This document shows positions 30,879-41,710 of a stretch of 64,000 nucleotides of DNA, piece after piece. The stretch's first letter is position 1, and each line of letters opens with the position of its first letter. Under the pieces are notes generated by a model. It was not told the DNA's origin. It searched no databases and worked only from the letters and a program-made list of their open reading frames with translations. The stretch comes from Hexactinellida sp. DTS-2022. Its lineage: Eukaryota > Porifera > Hexactinellida. The stretch is taken from the NCBI GenBank assembly GCA_028753945.1, contig JAPNXP010000014.1:1240001-1304000 (forward strand), in the 5' to 3' direction. The position numbers were made by a program, and so were the translations under genes.

Positions 30879-31386
30879 CAGTGGAACCTCTATAAGTGGG
30901 GGAGCATGGGACGGGGAAAATTTCAATTGCCCCCCATTCCCCGGTTATAAAATTCAATTGGAAAAACATTACATATGCTATATTATACAAAATTTTCATA
31001 TAACACACACATTAATGCACGTTCTAGTTCTTATTTGTATATTATGACAATTTAGTTAACTGCTGATCTACACTAGGTGATTTCTTCTAAAAACATCAGA
31101 GTAGATCAATCGAAAATATTTTTTCTTTAGAACTTTAGAGTCGATTTATTGGAAATATTGTATTATTTTATAAGAATCATGTTAGGATTTGTCCATTCCC
31201 CCCATTTATGGAGGTTGTTTTGTATGGAGATAAAAACTCCTTGAAATTTATGGTCCCGCAATCCGCATGCCCCACTTCCCCGCTTATAGAGGTTCATTTG
31301 TATGGATATAAACGAATATGGTAAAAAGATTCCCCACTTATGGAGGTTCCCCATTTATAGAGACCCCACTTATAGAGGTTGCACTG
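30879..31386. mobile_element. Mariner-like MITE, 508 bp (TA target)
   Basis: The ends CAGTGGAACCTCTATAAGTG and CACTTATAGAGGTTGCACTG are imperfect inverses next to TA on both sides (30877-30878 and 31387-31388). Internal words such as TTATGGAGGTT repeat the end motif several times near the right end. It has no intact transposase. Confidence 0.8.
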
Positions 31387-31713
31387 TATACTATTATCTT
31401 TGAGATAATGAGATAATTAACTAGTTATGGGCATACTCATGTTCCAATTTTGAACAATTATAACGCGTTTAACTATGATAAAAGCAGGTTATTAAAACAC
31501 GATATTTCGCACCCAGAATAGCGATTACGTAATCATATGGTGATATAGCACAATTCTGAAGGATGCTATGCATACCTTGATACTAAGGTCCTATATAGTT
31601 ATACAGTGGAGTCTCCGAATAACGGACACGTTGGGGAAATGGCTTCTGTCCGTTGTTTAGAGTTGTCCGCTTCTCGGAGACTGGTCCATAATTTTATCAT
31701 ATCACACAATATC

Positions 31714-31734
31714 TATATTATTAAATCTCGATTG

Positions 31735-31787
<53 letters not shown>

Positions 31788-32822
31788 TTTGTTTGTCCGG
31801 ATTGTATTAAAGTGATGGGGGACTAGAAACCGCATTTATATATGAGATATAAACTAACTTTCAAATGTTATAATTGGTAAACAAATGTTATAATAGGTAA
31901 ACAAGTATGCTGAACACGAATTTCGCTTTTACAAATTTATGATATTAATATTTATTGTTGTTGTTTACACAAAATAGGTAAACAAATTTATGAAAATTCA
32001 AAATCAACCTAGAAGTTAGCTTTCAACGGATATATAGGTTAACAATTATGCTATACACGAATTTCGCATTTATAAATTTATAATATAAATATTTATGTTG
32101 TTGTTGTTGACACAAAATAGGTAAACAAATTTATGAAAATTCAAAATCAACCTAGAAGTTAGCTTTCAACGGATATATAGGTTAACAATTATGCTATACA
32201 CGAATTTCGCATTTATAAATTTATAATATAAATATTTATGTTGTTGTTGTTGACACAAAATAGGTAAACAAATTTATGAAAATTCAAAATCAACCTAGAA
32301 GTTAGCTTTCAACGGATATATAGGTTAACAATTATGCTATACACGAATTTCGCATTTATAAATTTATAATATAAATATTTATGTTGTTGTTGTTGACACA
32401 AAATAGGTAAACAAATTTATGAAAATTCAAAATCAACCTGGAAGTTAGGTTTCAACGGGTATTATAGGTAAACAAGTGTGCTTAACACGAATTTCGCGTT
32501 TATAAATTTCTAATATGAATAATTGTTGTTGTTGTTTACAGAAAATAGGTAAACAAATTGATTAAAATTAAAAATCAACCTAGAAGTTAGCTTTCAACAG
32601 GTATTATAGGTAAACAAGTATGCTGAACACGAATTTCGCATTTAGAATTTAGAATATGAAAAACAAGTTAAAACTATGGAAATTTTCTAAAGGGATGTAT
32701 ATAAGTCCCTTTCTGCCATTTTCCATGATAGAAAGGGTGAGGAGTAAGGCCGCACAGCGGCCGTTAACTTGAGGTGCGTAGCACCGATCCGTCGCAAAGC
32801 GACCGAGACCGAAGGGCTCGTA
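31714..32822 (+). mobile_element. GT/hairpin (Helentron-like) element with 143-bp tandem repeats
   Basis: The left end is TATTAAATCTCGATTGTTG followed by a GT microsatellite of about 24 units. The interior (about 31864-32645) holds about five to six copies of a 143-bp unit containing AGGTAAACAA and GAATTTCGC words, the central three almost identical. The right end has the family hairpins (GGCCGCACAGCGGCC and GTCGCAAAGCGAC) and closes at GAAGGGCTCGTA. It has no terminal inverted repeats and no protein. This layout recalls Helentron-type non-autonomous elements, but the class is tentative. Confidence 0.65.
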
Positions 32823-33048
32823 CATAATTTAAATGCAGTTTTACATTTATTAAGGTTGAATAGTTTATAGGAGAGATTCAATTTAATTCGATTCGTTATT
32901 CGTTATTCAAATCGTATTTTACTGTGATAAAAATAAGAAGGTTATAAGTATCCAAAAAATAACTAGCATACTTGATGATTCCAAAGTCTAAACTAATGAG
33001 GTGCTAAAGCAATCTGAGAATTTCAAAATGGCCGCCCTAGGCGCATAA

Positions 33049-33084
33049 CGAAAGTGCATATCCTTTGGCATATGCACTTTCGTG
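33049..33084. repeat. Short perfect hairpin
   Basis: ACGAAAGTGCATAT and ATATGCACTTTCGT are separated by eight bases. It is an isolated stem-loop of unknown meaning. Confidence 0.6.
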
Positions 33085-33299
33085 GATATTTTGAAGTATT
33101 GCATGTTAAAGGGCACATAGTTTACTTACCGCCCGGGGCCCCCAGTGTCCGTTAAGTGTTTTAAATGAAATATATCGAAATTATAAATGGAATGTTGACA
33201 CATTCCTCGGTTGCCAGGGAAATGCAAATTTATTAAAATGAGCCATAACTTTTGTTCTTTTTTTTCAAATCTCATTCACTAATAGACAATAAAGGAATA

Positions 33300-33865
33300 G
33301 TAATTATTGCTGGGACAAATTCATCAGTTGTTCCACCTGGTCACAAGAAGCGTATTTCGACACAGACAGCTCATTAAAGAAGGCATGCTGGACGAGACTA
33401 GACGCAGTAGAGGTTTCTTCTAAAATATTTAAAACGAAATTTAATGTAATTTCAGGGAGGCCAGACTCCTTATCAAATCTTCGACATTTAGAGTGCTCGT
33501 CTGAGAATCAAGAAAATTTCTTTCATAACACCGAAATAGTGAAAGGATTAAAGTGGAAAAGTTAACTATATTTTAATAACTCCTCACTATATATTTCATG
33601 GAATGGATCATATCCGTCCTTGTTGTTGTTCTTGTTGTTGTGTATATAAGGTGAGGAAAGCTGAGGAAGCACAAAGATTTAAATTAGCTGCCAGCAGTTC
33701 CTTAAAATCACAAATTGAGGTGGAGAGTTGAGGTCTCCAAACGAAAAAGCCTCAAAAAAGATGTCAAAGAAATGCGGGCAGAGATCGCAAAATTAAAAGC
33801 CCTTGTGGAGAGAAAACCACACCTCCCAACCCCCACCTCATATTCTTCCCATATTTAATTTTAAT
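33300..33865 (+). pseudogene. Possible coding relic ending in a coiled coil
   Basis: Plus-strand fragments can be read: RKAEEAQRFKLAASSSLKSQ near 33650-33710, then in another frame KRKSLKKDVKEMRAEIAKLK followed by ALVERKP near 33740-33820, ending PTPTSYSSHI. The second part is a clear heptad coiled coil. Upstream at 33320-33380 a piece reading SSVVPPGHKKR is also open. Frames change between parts, so this is either spliced or broken. I recognise no family. Confidence 0.3.
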
Positions 33866-33869
33866 TATG

Positions 33870-34620
33870 TTAGTTCCCCTAGTTAATTATATTTGTATCC
33901 CTAGTTAATTATGTTTGTACATTATGTATGTATGTTCCCCTATTTAATTTAAATGAATAAATAATATCTCTCTCTGTCAACTATAATTAGGAACTAGGGG
34001 ATATGACTAGCAGAAATAGTAAGTAACAAAGAGACAAATAATGTCAAAAACGGGATAATTAATTTCTAACAAGCGCACAATTAATTAATTAATTAATTAA
34101 TTAGGAACTGGGAGTTATAATTAGCCGAAAATAATAACAAACTCTCCCAAATAATGTCTAGTACAGGATAATGAATTTCTAACAAGCGCACAATTTCTAA
34201 TTTAGACGTGGGAGATATAACTAGCCGCAAATAATAACAAACTAGCCCAAATAATGCTAATACGGGATAATGAATTTCTAACAAGCGCACAGTTAAATTT
34301 AAAACACAGTCAACGGCCAAAGGAATTCGACCTCCATTTTCTTGACCATTCATTGGCCATAATTGGTGTACCTTTTCCAGGGTAAAGAATTGAACACTCC
34401 TCTAAGGGCAATATAATTATAATTTTGAACGCCTAAGAGTTCAGTTTTGTATTCTCTTTGGGGACTTTCTGCAAATTTCCCGCTCCCAACGCAAGCATAT
34501 TCCAATTTGTACCCATCTAGGCGTGTGGCCCGCTGCTGGATAAAATTATGTACCACTTTTAGTTTACTAGTTAATAAAATATGGAAAATTCCAAAAATAC
34601 TCAACTTTTTAAAAACTTCC
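33870..34620. other. Non-coding with tandem ~110-bp units
   Basis: From about 33975 to 34300 a unit with TAGGAACTGGGAGTTATAA, AGCCGAAAATAATAACAAAC and TAATGAATTTCTAACAAGCG is repeated about three times with drift. TTAATTAA repeats sit at 34081-34104. The rest (34310-34620) has no recognised gene. Confidence 0.5.
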
Positions 34621-34629
34621 AAATATCTT

Positions 34630-34990
34630 ATATATTAAATATATAAGATATTTGGTTTGGTTTTGTTTTGTTTTTGTTTGTTCAGAATTGATTGAGGAAC
34701 TGGTAAGAGATACAGACTTGAAATTTGGCAGAGGGATAGGAAATACTGTATTTAGAAACAAATTCTAATATCTAAGAAAAATATTCACATCTTCCCTCCC
34801 TAAAGGTGACAAAACTTTTATCCTATTAAATTCGAGGGTTTTCCAGTATGGATTAGCAGCTAGCATTCAATTCGTATAAAAGGATTTTAGTGTCTCTATC
34901 AATTGTTAAGTGTGCGTTATAGAATGCCTATCTGAGACTGTAATTTAATTTGTCGAGAGGAAGTTCATTTATCCAATCAGTTATTGTGTT
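34630..34990 (+). mobile_element. GT/hairpin repeat family, 5' part
   Basis: The left end is TATATTAAATATATAAG with a TTTGTTTTG run, then CAGAATTGATTGAG, TACAGACTTGAAATTTGGCA and GATTAGCAGCTAGCATTCAA. This is the best reference copy for the fragments at 7430-7710 and 9545-9900. The hairpin end is absent here. Confidence 0.6.
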
Positions 34991-35458
34991 CCCTCTGTCT
35001 ACCCATACATTTCTAATATTCCATTGTGTCTATTTGATTATTACCAATCAATACAAAAACTTCTCACATCCCAAAGTCAGGGGTCCACAGAGTTGTACTG
35101 TTCCTTAGTGATATTTTTTTTCTATTTGGAGTTAGTTTATTAATATATACACGGACATGCGTTAATATCTAGAAAACTGTCAGTTCTAAGTTCTAACATT
35201 GATTATAACGCGTAAGACCCCACTGTAATCAATATGTCATAATGAGATCAGTTTATTTTTGGATTGTACCCTATAAAGTATAGCTGCACAGAAATCTCTG
35301 GTGAATCTTCCTCTAGTTTTGCTGTAGCGACCATTTTAAAGTCTAGGAATGTGGGAGTTATCATGAAAGGTCAATTTTCAACTGTTTTAAAGGTTTCTGG
35401 AGAATAACTGTCGAAATTTGCTAGCGATAACGTTGAAATTAATACAGTAGCATGTTTG

Positions 35459-35857
35459 CATATGTAATTTGGGAGTGAATCTAAATTCACACCTTTACAA
35501 TACAAACTTTTAAATTTACAGCCCTTAGAAGTCAGACTTTGACTGCCAACCTACGACATCATTTTGTAGGTTTTTCCCAAAAATGAGCTTCGTCACCCTC
35601 GTTTGAGGTCCCCAGGTCAGTTAGATTCTAAATTTAGGTTTTAGTCCCGAGATATATATCTTTTCATGCTATAATATTAATTTAAACGATATTTATAAGA
35701 CAGCACAGCATGCATTTGACATTTGTATGCCTAAATAGTGATCATATTTAATACTTCATTTTAAGAGTTGAAGTCGAAGTCTGACTTCAAAGGGATGTAA
35801 TTTTAAATGTTTGTATTGTAAAGGTGTTAATTTAGGTTCACTCCCAAATTACATATG
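35459..35857. mobile_element. MITE with about 85-bp inverted repeats
   Basis: The left arm opens CATATGTAATTTGGGAGTGA and the right arm is its inverse ending TCCCAAATTACATATG. Similarity continues through a TTTACAATACAAAC word and a GTCAGACTT word. The core (35545-35770) is unrelated to the arms. Target duplication is unclear because CATATG is itself palindromic. Confidence 0.7.
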
Positions 35858-35861
35858 TTAA

Positions 35862-36035
35862 GTGAATTTCCATGATTCTCGAAATGTGACAACGGCGTCA
35901 TAACTTGATGAGGTGCGATAAATTTCGAGTCAAAACCCAAACTCATTGTCGGATGTCAAAAGTTACCCCGATATGCCAAAAATCATATTTGGAAACTGTC
36001 CAGTTTCTTCAAACAACTCGGAACATACAAACAAA
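35862..36035 (+). repeat. Repeat shared with 62010-62180
   Basis: GAAATGTGACAA, GTTACCCC with ATATGCCAAAAAT, and GTCCAGTTTCTTCAA match the sequence at 62010-62180 in the same order and orientation. It is probably part of a larger non-autonomous element that ends in a GCGGCCCTCGCTTGTA-type terminus at 62250. Confidence 0.55.
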
Positions 36036-36139
36036 TATATACACCGACCCACCCACCCTTGTGTTTAATAGTATGGATAAATTCTAAATTCTAATCTACA
36101 CAAAAAGTTGCCACACATGAATTCATTTGGTAAACTATA

Positions 36140-36613
36140 TCAACGATTACGGTACCAAAAAGTGAATTTTTCACACTGGACTGCCCGTGTAGTATTCTTT
36201 CTACCTGAGGTATCAGATACAAATTCAGATAGTTTGCAGTCGCATATTAATTCAATTCTAAACACATGGGGATGCGGGAGTTTCCCGCCACGCAGTCCGC
36301 GTGTTCTGTCAGGTAAAGGAGATGCGTGCTCATTTTGGATGCACTCTATACAATGCGCTCTCATTTCGTCTAGATTCCATGTTTGCGAAACTGGATCAAT
36401 TTCTGCAGCATAATACGTTGCTTTATCCGATGCAAACAATCCGCAATCAAACATTCCATTTTGCCTTTGAATTTTTGGGAACAATCTATATATTACAAGC
36501 ACCATTGTTGTTTGTGTGTTTGTGTGTTTAATTATTGTGATCAGAGCCGATACAATTAATTGTCCAGAATTAATAGGAAAGACCATATGGTCTAGAGATC
36601 TTAAAATTTGCAT
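36140..36613 (-). pseudogene. Ulp1-like protease/PHD relic
   Basis: The minus strand reads FPKIQRQNGMFDCGLFA, which is the Q-x5-C catalytic region of a Ulp1/SENP-type (C48) cysteine protease. MRAHCIECIQNEHASPLPD follows, and then CDCKLSEF with a later VQCEKFTFWY, which resemble the first half of a PHD finger. The same order is found in the intact protein encoded at 55629-57898, so this looks like a relic of a second element of that kind. The catalytic histidine part and the end of the PHD are missing, and upstream sequence has been replaced by a GT/hairpin repeat. Confidence 0.6.
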
Positions 36614-37451
36614 ACAGGGGTAATTTCACACATCGACAACGATCTATTGGTTTTCTAAACGAAGGGAATAACTCTTTCAGTTTCTATCCGATTCGTACAC
36701 AATGTAGATGGCAAGACAACATGAAATGAGACACACGTATACCGATTTTTGGGTTTATGACGTCACGTGGGAATAAATTCACTGCACATATTGAGGTTTG
36801 GTGCATGCTTGGACCGGGGCAAGATTTCATGACCCGGTGACCCGGTCGACCCGGTAAGCTCAGACCCGGTAGATTTTGACCCGGTGATCCGGTTGACCCG
36901 GTAAGTAAGTATACAGTGACCAGCGATACCAAAGAAATTTCAATTGAAGTACTATGTCTCATAAATATTAAACGACTTACTATATTAAATGAATCTTTCT
37001 AAGTTATAATTCTACAAACCAATAAAATTTATTTAGCATTACTTTGAAGAATCGGGTAAAATCAAAATTAAGTGACCCGGTTGATCCGGTAATCCGGTGA
37101 CCCAGTCCAAGCCGGACCCGGTAGTGACCCGGAGTTTTAGCGAATATTGTGACCCGATTGATCCGGAGACCCAGTTGACCCGATGACCCGGTCCAAGTCT
37201 GAACTTTTGTGATTATCTGCATGACTCAACCTGCATGATTTCAGTTTAGTTAGTTCTATAAGTGATGTATTAATTGCATACAAATATGCATAAGTTTAGA
37301 TCTCTATTCTGTTTTCCACCACACGTTGGGTAAGGCTGCGAAGCAGCAGTTAATCGTTTTACGTAGTGTCTACCACGAACGAACAAAAGTCGCGAAGCGA
37401 CCTTTGTGAGAGAGTGATCCGTCGCGAAGCGACCGAGATCGATGGGCTCGT
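36489..37451 (+). mobile_element. GT/hairpin (Helentron-like) element
   Basis: It starts CATTGTTGTTTGTGTGTTTG, then CCAGAATTAATAGGAAAGAC and TTTGCATACAGGGGTAAT as in the copies at 54457 and 55029. It ends with GTCGCGAAGCGACC hairpins and GATGGGCTCGTTA. The middle (36815-37200) is full of GACCCGG words, which look like a separate satellite-like expansion or insertion. Confidence 0.6.
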
Positions 37452-37919
37452 TACAGTAAATCTTCAGAAAGTGAACATCCTGGGGACAAGCCAAAATGTT
37501 CACTTTTGAGAGATGCTCACTTTTCATGATTTATCATAAGAGGTGTTCGCTTTTCATTATTTATCCTGTCCAGATTCTGCCTCCAATAGTAACTTCTAAA
37601 GTTATCACAAAGCCACATCATGAATTATCTGTGCATTCTCACACAAGTGTGAAAACATAGCTGTCAGTTAAAATTATTTGATTGTAACTATTGCTAGTTG
37701 TATTTTTATAACATATTATCATTCTACTTCTAAAGATAAATAAAATAAATTTCAAATACTGCTACTAAATTCAGCCATTACTTTGCATTTGACCATGACC
37801 ACTGGTTGAAAATTACTCATATACAACCTCAAATAAATCATGCTTTCCTGTGTTAAAAAACCTGGCTACTTTTCTACCGATTGTTTTTTTATGTTTATAA
37901 AAAACACCTTCGGTAAAAA

Positions 37920-38245
37920 CTAGCTAGGTTTTTTATTTAATACAAACGCCGATGATCGCTGTATAAGTAAATTCTAAAGATAATTCTAAATCAGTCCCCC
38001 AAGATCCATTGCGATCCATCATGCTAATTCTAGTATTCATCCACTGACTGGCATTGGCCTTCAGGTAATAAGTCATTATGAGCATTGCAATATTTCGAAA
38101 TTTGTTCTCTGTATTCTCCCTTAATTTTGTTAACTATAAGTTCCCTTATAAGTTTATGATTGTAATCTGTTCCTTTGATGACAAATGATAAGGATCTAAA
38201 TGAGCAATTGCCATCTGGGGATATTCCTTTTCCTCTACCAGGCAC
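37920..38245 (-). pseudogene. OTU-domain cysteine protease fragment
   Basis: The minus strand reads ISPDGNCSFRSLSFVIKGT, the D-G-N-C catalytic motif that opens OTU-type deubiquitinase domains, then HKLIRELIVNKI and the expected spacing. A second piece in another frame reads ISMMDRNGSWGTDLEL, matching the downstream W-G-T-D segment of OTU domains. The frame change near 38030 and the missing catalytic histidine region make it a relic. OTU domains occur in host enzymes and are also carried by transposable elements, and I cannot tell which this was. Confidence 0.6.
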
Positions 38246-38739
38246 TAGACGTCTAGTTTAAAGACTTTGTTAATAGCTTCATTTTCATTAATAATCCCCA
38301 ATATATAGTTCAACACGAGATTTTTACATTCTCTCTCTGCCAACATGAACTTACTGGGTTGAACTCACCATGATAATGGAATTTATTCCCATAATCGAAG
38401 GAAAGTGGAGCTTCCGATTCCTTCATGAGGAGAGAATTACCCTCATCTTTCATTGTTGGCTTTGCTAGTGAATTGGAGCATTTTGAGATTTTTCTTGAAA
38501 TTGAGAGAAATTAATAATTTTATATTTTGATTTTTATGTACAACGCTTCCCATTTCCTACTGGATTTCGCCACTATTCCCAGAAGGCGAGCAGTTTATAT
38601 TTCACACTCTGGAGTAGGATACATTGTCTCTGAGAGCTGGAGTCTATCTGGAATGCATACAAGTGGTTATTAGGTTGATAATTGGAGAAAGTGACGTCCA
38701 CAAATTGCCTCAAATATTGTGATGTGTTTTCTAAAATCT

Positions 38740-39447
38740 AATATTTCCTGGAAACTCTACAGATATTCCCATTTCCCCGCCTGGAGACTCGTTAGATATT
38801 CCTATTTCCCCGCCAGGATATTCGTTAGATATTCCTATTTCCCCGCCTGGAGACTCGGTAGAAATTTCTAATTTCCCCGCCAGGAAATTCGTTAGATATT
38901 CCCATTTCCTCACCAGGATATTCGGTAGATATTCCTATTTCCCCGCCTGGAGCCTCGGTAGATATTCCCATTTCCCCGCCAGGATATTCGTTAGATATTC
39001 CTATTTCCCCGCCAGGATATTCGTTAGATATTCCTATTTCCCTGCCAGGAAATTTGTTAGATATTCCTATTTAGTCACTAGGATATTCGGTAGATATTCC
39101 TATTTCCCCGCCAGGATATTCGTTAGATATTCTTATTTCCCCGCCAGGATATTCGTTAGATATTCCTATTTCCCCGCCTGGAGACTCGGTAGAAATTTCT
39201 AATTTCCCCGCCAGGAAATTCGTTAGATATTCCCATTTCCTCACCAGGATATTCGGTAGATATTCCTATTTCCCCGCCTGGAGACTCGGTAGATATTCCC
39301 ATTTCCCCGCCAGGATATTCGTTAGATATTCCTATTTCCCCGCCAGGATATTCGCTAGATATTCCTATTTCCCCGCCAGGAAATTCGTTAGATATTCCTA
39401 TTTAGTCACTAGGATATTCGGTAGATATTCCTATTTCCCCGCCTGAA
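38740..39447. repeat. 33-bp minisatellite with higher-order repeat
   Basis: About 21 tandem copies of a unit like CCCCGCCAGGATATTCGTTA plus GATATTCCTATTT. Variant units (GACTCGGTAGAAATTTC and TTTAGTCACTAGG) recur exactly 331 bp apart (38851 and 39182; 39071 and 39402). The array is therefore organised in ten-unit higher-order repeats. Its 33-bp period keeps the minus strand open as an 11-residue G-G-E-I-G-I-S repeat, but no gene context supports translation. Confidence 0.85.
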
Positions 39448-39543
39448 GAATTTCGCGAGTCGGAAGCTTCTAGCCAGAGTACTGAATTTCAATTCACCTT
39501 TTGATTTCCAACCAACAACAATAATAATAGCCCATGTCCAGTT

Positions 39544-39649
39544 TTGGAAATAGGAGGCGAAACAACAACAACAACAAACAACTCTAACAACAGTCCACTA
39601 TTAGAAATACCAGAAATAACTGCAAAACAAACAGTGAATGAATTAGGAG

Positions 39650-39680
<31 letters not shown>

Positions 39681-39945
39681 GGGCCAATCCTCTCCATCTC
39701 CTCTCGGTTCCCCGTGGTATCACGAAGGAGAAGAACTCAGCACCACCAGCTTCCACAAGGGTTGCCGTGGGTATGGGAATTCCCATGGGGGTCCCCATAC
39801 CCATGGGAATGGAATGGGAATCAGGTTTTCCCCTGTGGGGATCCCATGGGGATTCCCACAGGATTCCTATGGGAATGGGATGTGGAATGGGAACGGAAAT
39901 TCCATTCCCAAGGCAACCGTGGCTTCCACTCCTCACAGAGGGTTC
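39544..39945. repeat. (CAA)n microsatellites and a palindromic GGGAATTCCCATGG insert
   Basis: Two CAA runs (39560-39580 and 39652-39681) are followed at about 39759-39925 by a foldback. GGTTGCCGTGGGTATGGG at the left is mirrored by CCATTCCCAAGGCAACCG at the right, with many ATGGGAATTCCCAT words. It sits at the 5' side of a LINE fragment. Confidence 0.6.
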
Positions 39946-39974
39946 TGAGCTGGCGCGACTCGGGTTTTATGAGG

Positions 39975-41175
39975 AAGAGGAGGCGATCCAGCCTACTTCC
40001 TCTGCCTAGTAATAGAGCAGGCTGGAGATGTGGAACGCAATCCTGGGCCTGTCTGCGCTGGCTGCCAAACGGAACTGTTACCAACATGGTGCCACAAACC
40101 CTTCCATAAGATATGCACGAGACTAACCAGAAGTCCACAGCAGAAAGTGACTGAGCAACGAAGAGAGTGGAGCTGCCCAGGCTGTGCACTCTTATCCTGT
40201 CAAACAAATCCCTAAACCAACCGAATCAGCATGTGCACCCCCAGGTAGTATCTGGCGGGGTGATAACCGGGAAAACATAGATTCGCCAGAGAAAACTACC
40301 GAAACAAGCCGATGCTGCGTGTGCAAAAAGAAAAACCGAGCAGTCAAGCAACAGATGAAATGCCGCGCATGCAAGGATATATGTCATAAACAGTGCAGTA
40401 AACACACAAGAGCTGAATAACAAATGAATATCGAGCACAATAGCTGGTGGTGTCCTAACTGTATTAATAATGAGGAACGTGAGAAGCTGCAAATGGAAGT
40501 AGCAGCTAGCAGGACCCCAACTTAGTGAGCAAGACCAACTGAGATCGAAAAAACGGGATATACGAAACCAGAGCTCAACGTTGTCCAATGGAACTGTGAT
40601 ACTCTAAAAACTAAGATGGCAGTGTTGGAGATATTTATTCACAATGAACAAGCCGATATCATCATGTTACAGGAAACCAAGATTAACTACAAAGAGAAAC
40701 TTCAGTCCTACCCGAATACAGCACAGCTAGAAGAGACCGCGAGACGATACGAAATTATGAATATAGGAGAGGTGGGGGGCTGGTTATGTTCATCATAAAC
40801 TCTATTCTGTACAGAGAATTAAAGGATAGGAAGACTTCCGAGGCTATAACGGAGATATTGGGCTTAGAAACTAGTGCTGTCAAAAGGAAAAGACTGCAGC
40901 TATGGAATGTGTACATTCCCCCCATACGGAGGTCCAGGAGAGAAAACATAACTGATGAAAACTCACTTAACAACCTTCCACATTGGAACAACACCATCCT
41001 TGTAGGAGACTTCAATTGCCACAGATAAGGAGATGGTATCAGTGAATAACGATGGGAAAACAAGAGTCGAGCGGAAGTTGGACAACACCTGACCTCGCGA
41101 TAACCCATAGTTCCATGGCAGACGCAGTTGACTTCAAAATTATCAATGAGCTCGGATCAGAATACCTGCCAATTA
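39975..41175 (+). mobile_element. Non-LTR retrotransposon (LINE) 5' fragment with 2A-like motif, PHD fingers and APE endonuclease
   Basis: The order of parts is as follows. A 2A-like motif, AGDVERNPGP, lies at about 40019-40050. Next is a first PHD-like cysteine cluster (CAGCQTELLPTWCHKPFHKIC ... WSCPGC in pieces, 40054-40190), then a second (CCVCKKKN, CRACKDICHKQC, WWCPNC; 40315-40460). An APE-type endonuclease follows, with ELNVVQWNCDTLKTKM, DIIMLQETKINY, ILVGDFNCHR and TPDLAITHSSMADAV ending at SEYLPI (40570-41170). Frames change near 40215, 40500, 40790 and 41030 and contain stops. Reverse transcriptase is absent, so the copy is truncated at its 3' side, the opposite of the usual 5' truncation. 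The clade is likely CR1/L2-like. Confidence 0.75.
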
Positions 41176-41189
41176 ACACCGATAAATGG

Positions 41190-41330
41190 TATGGTGGAAA
41201 TGGTTCGTAAACCAAAACCGGAAAGAGAAACATCCAGGCTTTAATCCATGGTCCTAGAACACTATTTAAAAGTCATACTATTTCCTATCTTTGAAAATTC
41301 AAACCATTTTCGAATTACCCGATATATTTA
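41190..41330. mobile_element. MITE copy with GGAAATGGTTCG ends
   Basis: It is related to 25692-25890. GGTATGGTGGAAATGGTTCG is mirrored by AAACCATTTTCGAATTACC, and similar CGATAAAT/CGATATAT words lie outside. It lies where the LINE fragment stops and may mark an insertion. Confidence 0.5.
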
Positions 41331-41339
41331 TCGAATCAT

Positions 41340-41700
41340 CATTTTGACAATGATGTCATCAAAATTAATTTTATCTCATTTGATGAGATAGAGGTGTGAA
41401 ATGTATTATTTGGGTATGGGAAGTTGGGGGCGCCTAACATTCTGCCGTTTAAATCAAAGCTCTATCGAATTGGTGGAGTGAGTTATCCAATTATGTCACA
41501 ATCATTCATGGTTTTTATTTTTGAACCATGGATTAATGGGTTGAATCGTTTTGCTTACATTTGGTATTAGACTATTCATAACTATTTGTTTGACGCACAC
41601 GCAGATATATCTTTTTGAGCAACTACTTATTTACATTTTCAGCGTCATCTCAAAATAAAAAAAGGACCTTCATCAGTTTTCGTTTCAATTTATTTCCTCT
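41340..41700. other. Non-coding
   Basis: AT-rich, no gene or repeat recognised apart from a TATTTCAGCGTCATC-like acceptor context near 41640 on plus that leads nowhere. Confidence 0.3.
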
Positions 41701-41710
41701 AAAAATATTA

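Noticed and set aside
38740-39447. CRISPR-like array of 33-bp repeats
   Set aside because: The units are contiguous without unique spacers, variants follow a higher-order period, and the genome is eukaryotic. It is a minisatellite.
39544-39948. A threonine/glycine-rich protein gene
   Set aside because: The frame is a by-product of CAA microsatellites and a GGGAATTCCC palindrome, with no domain or start context.
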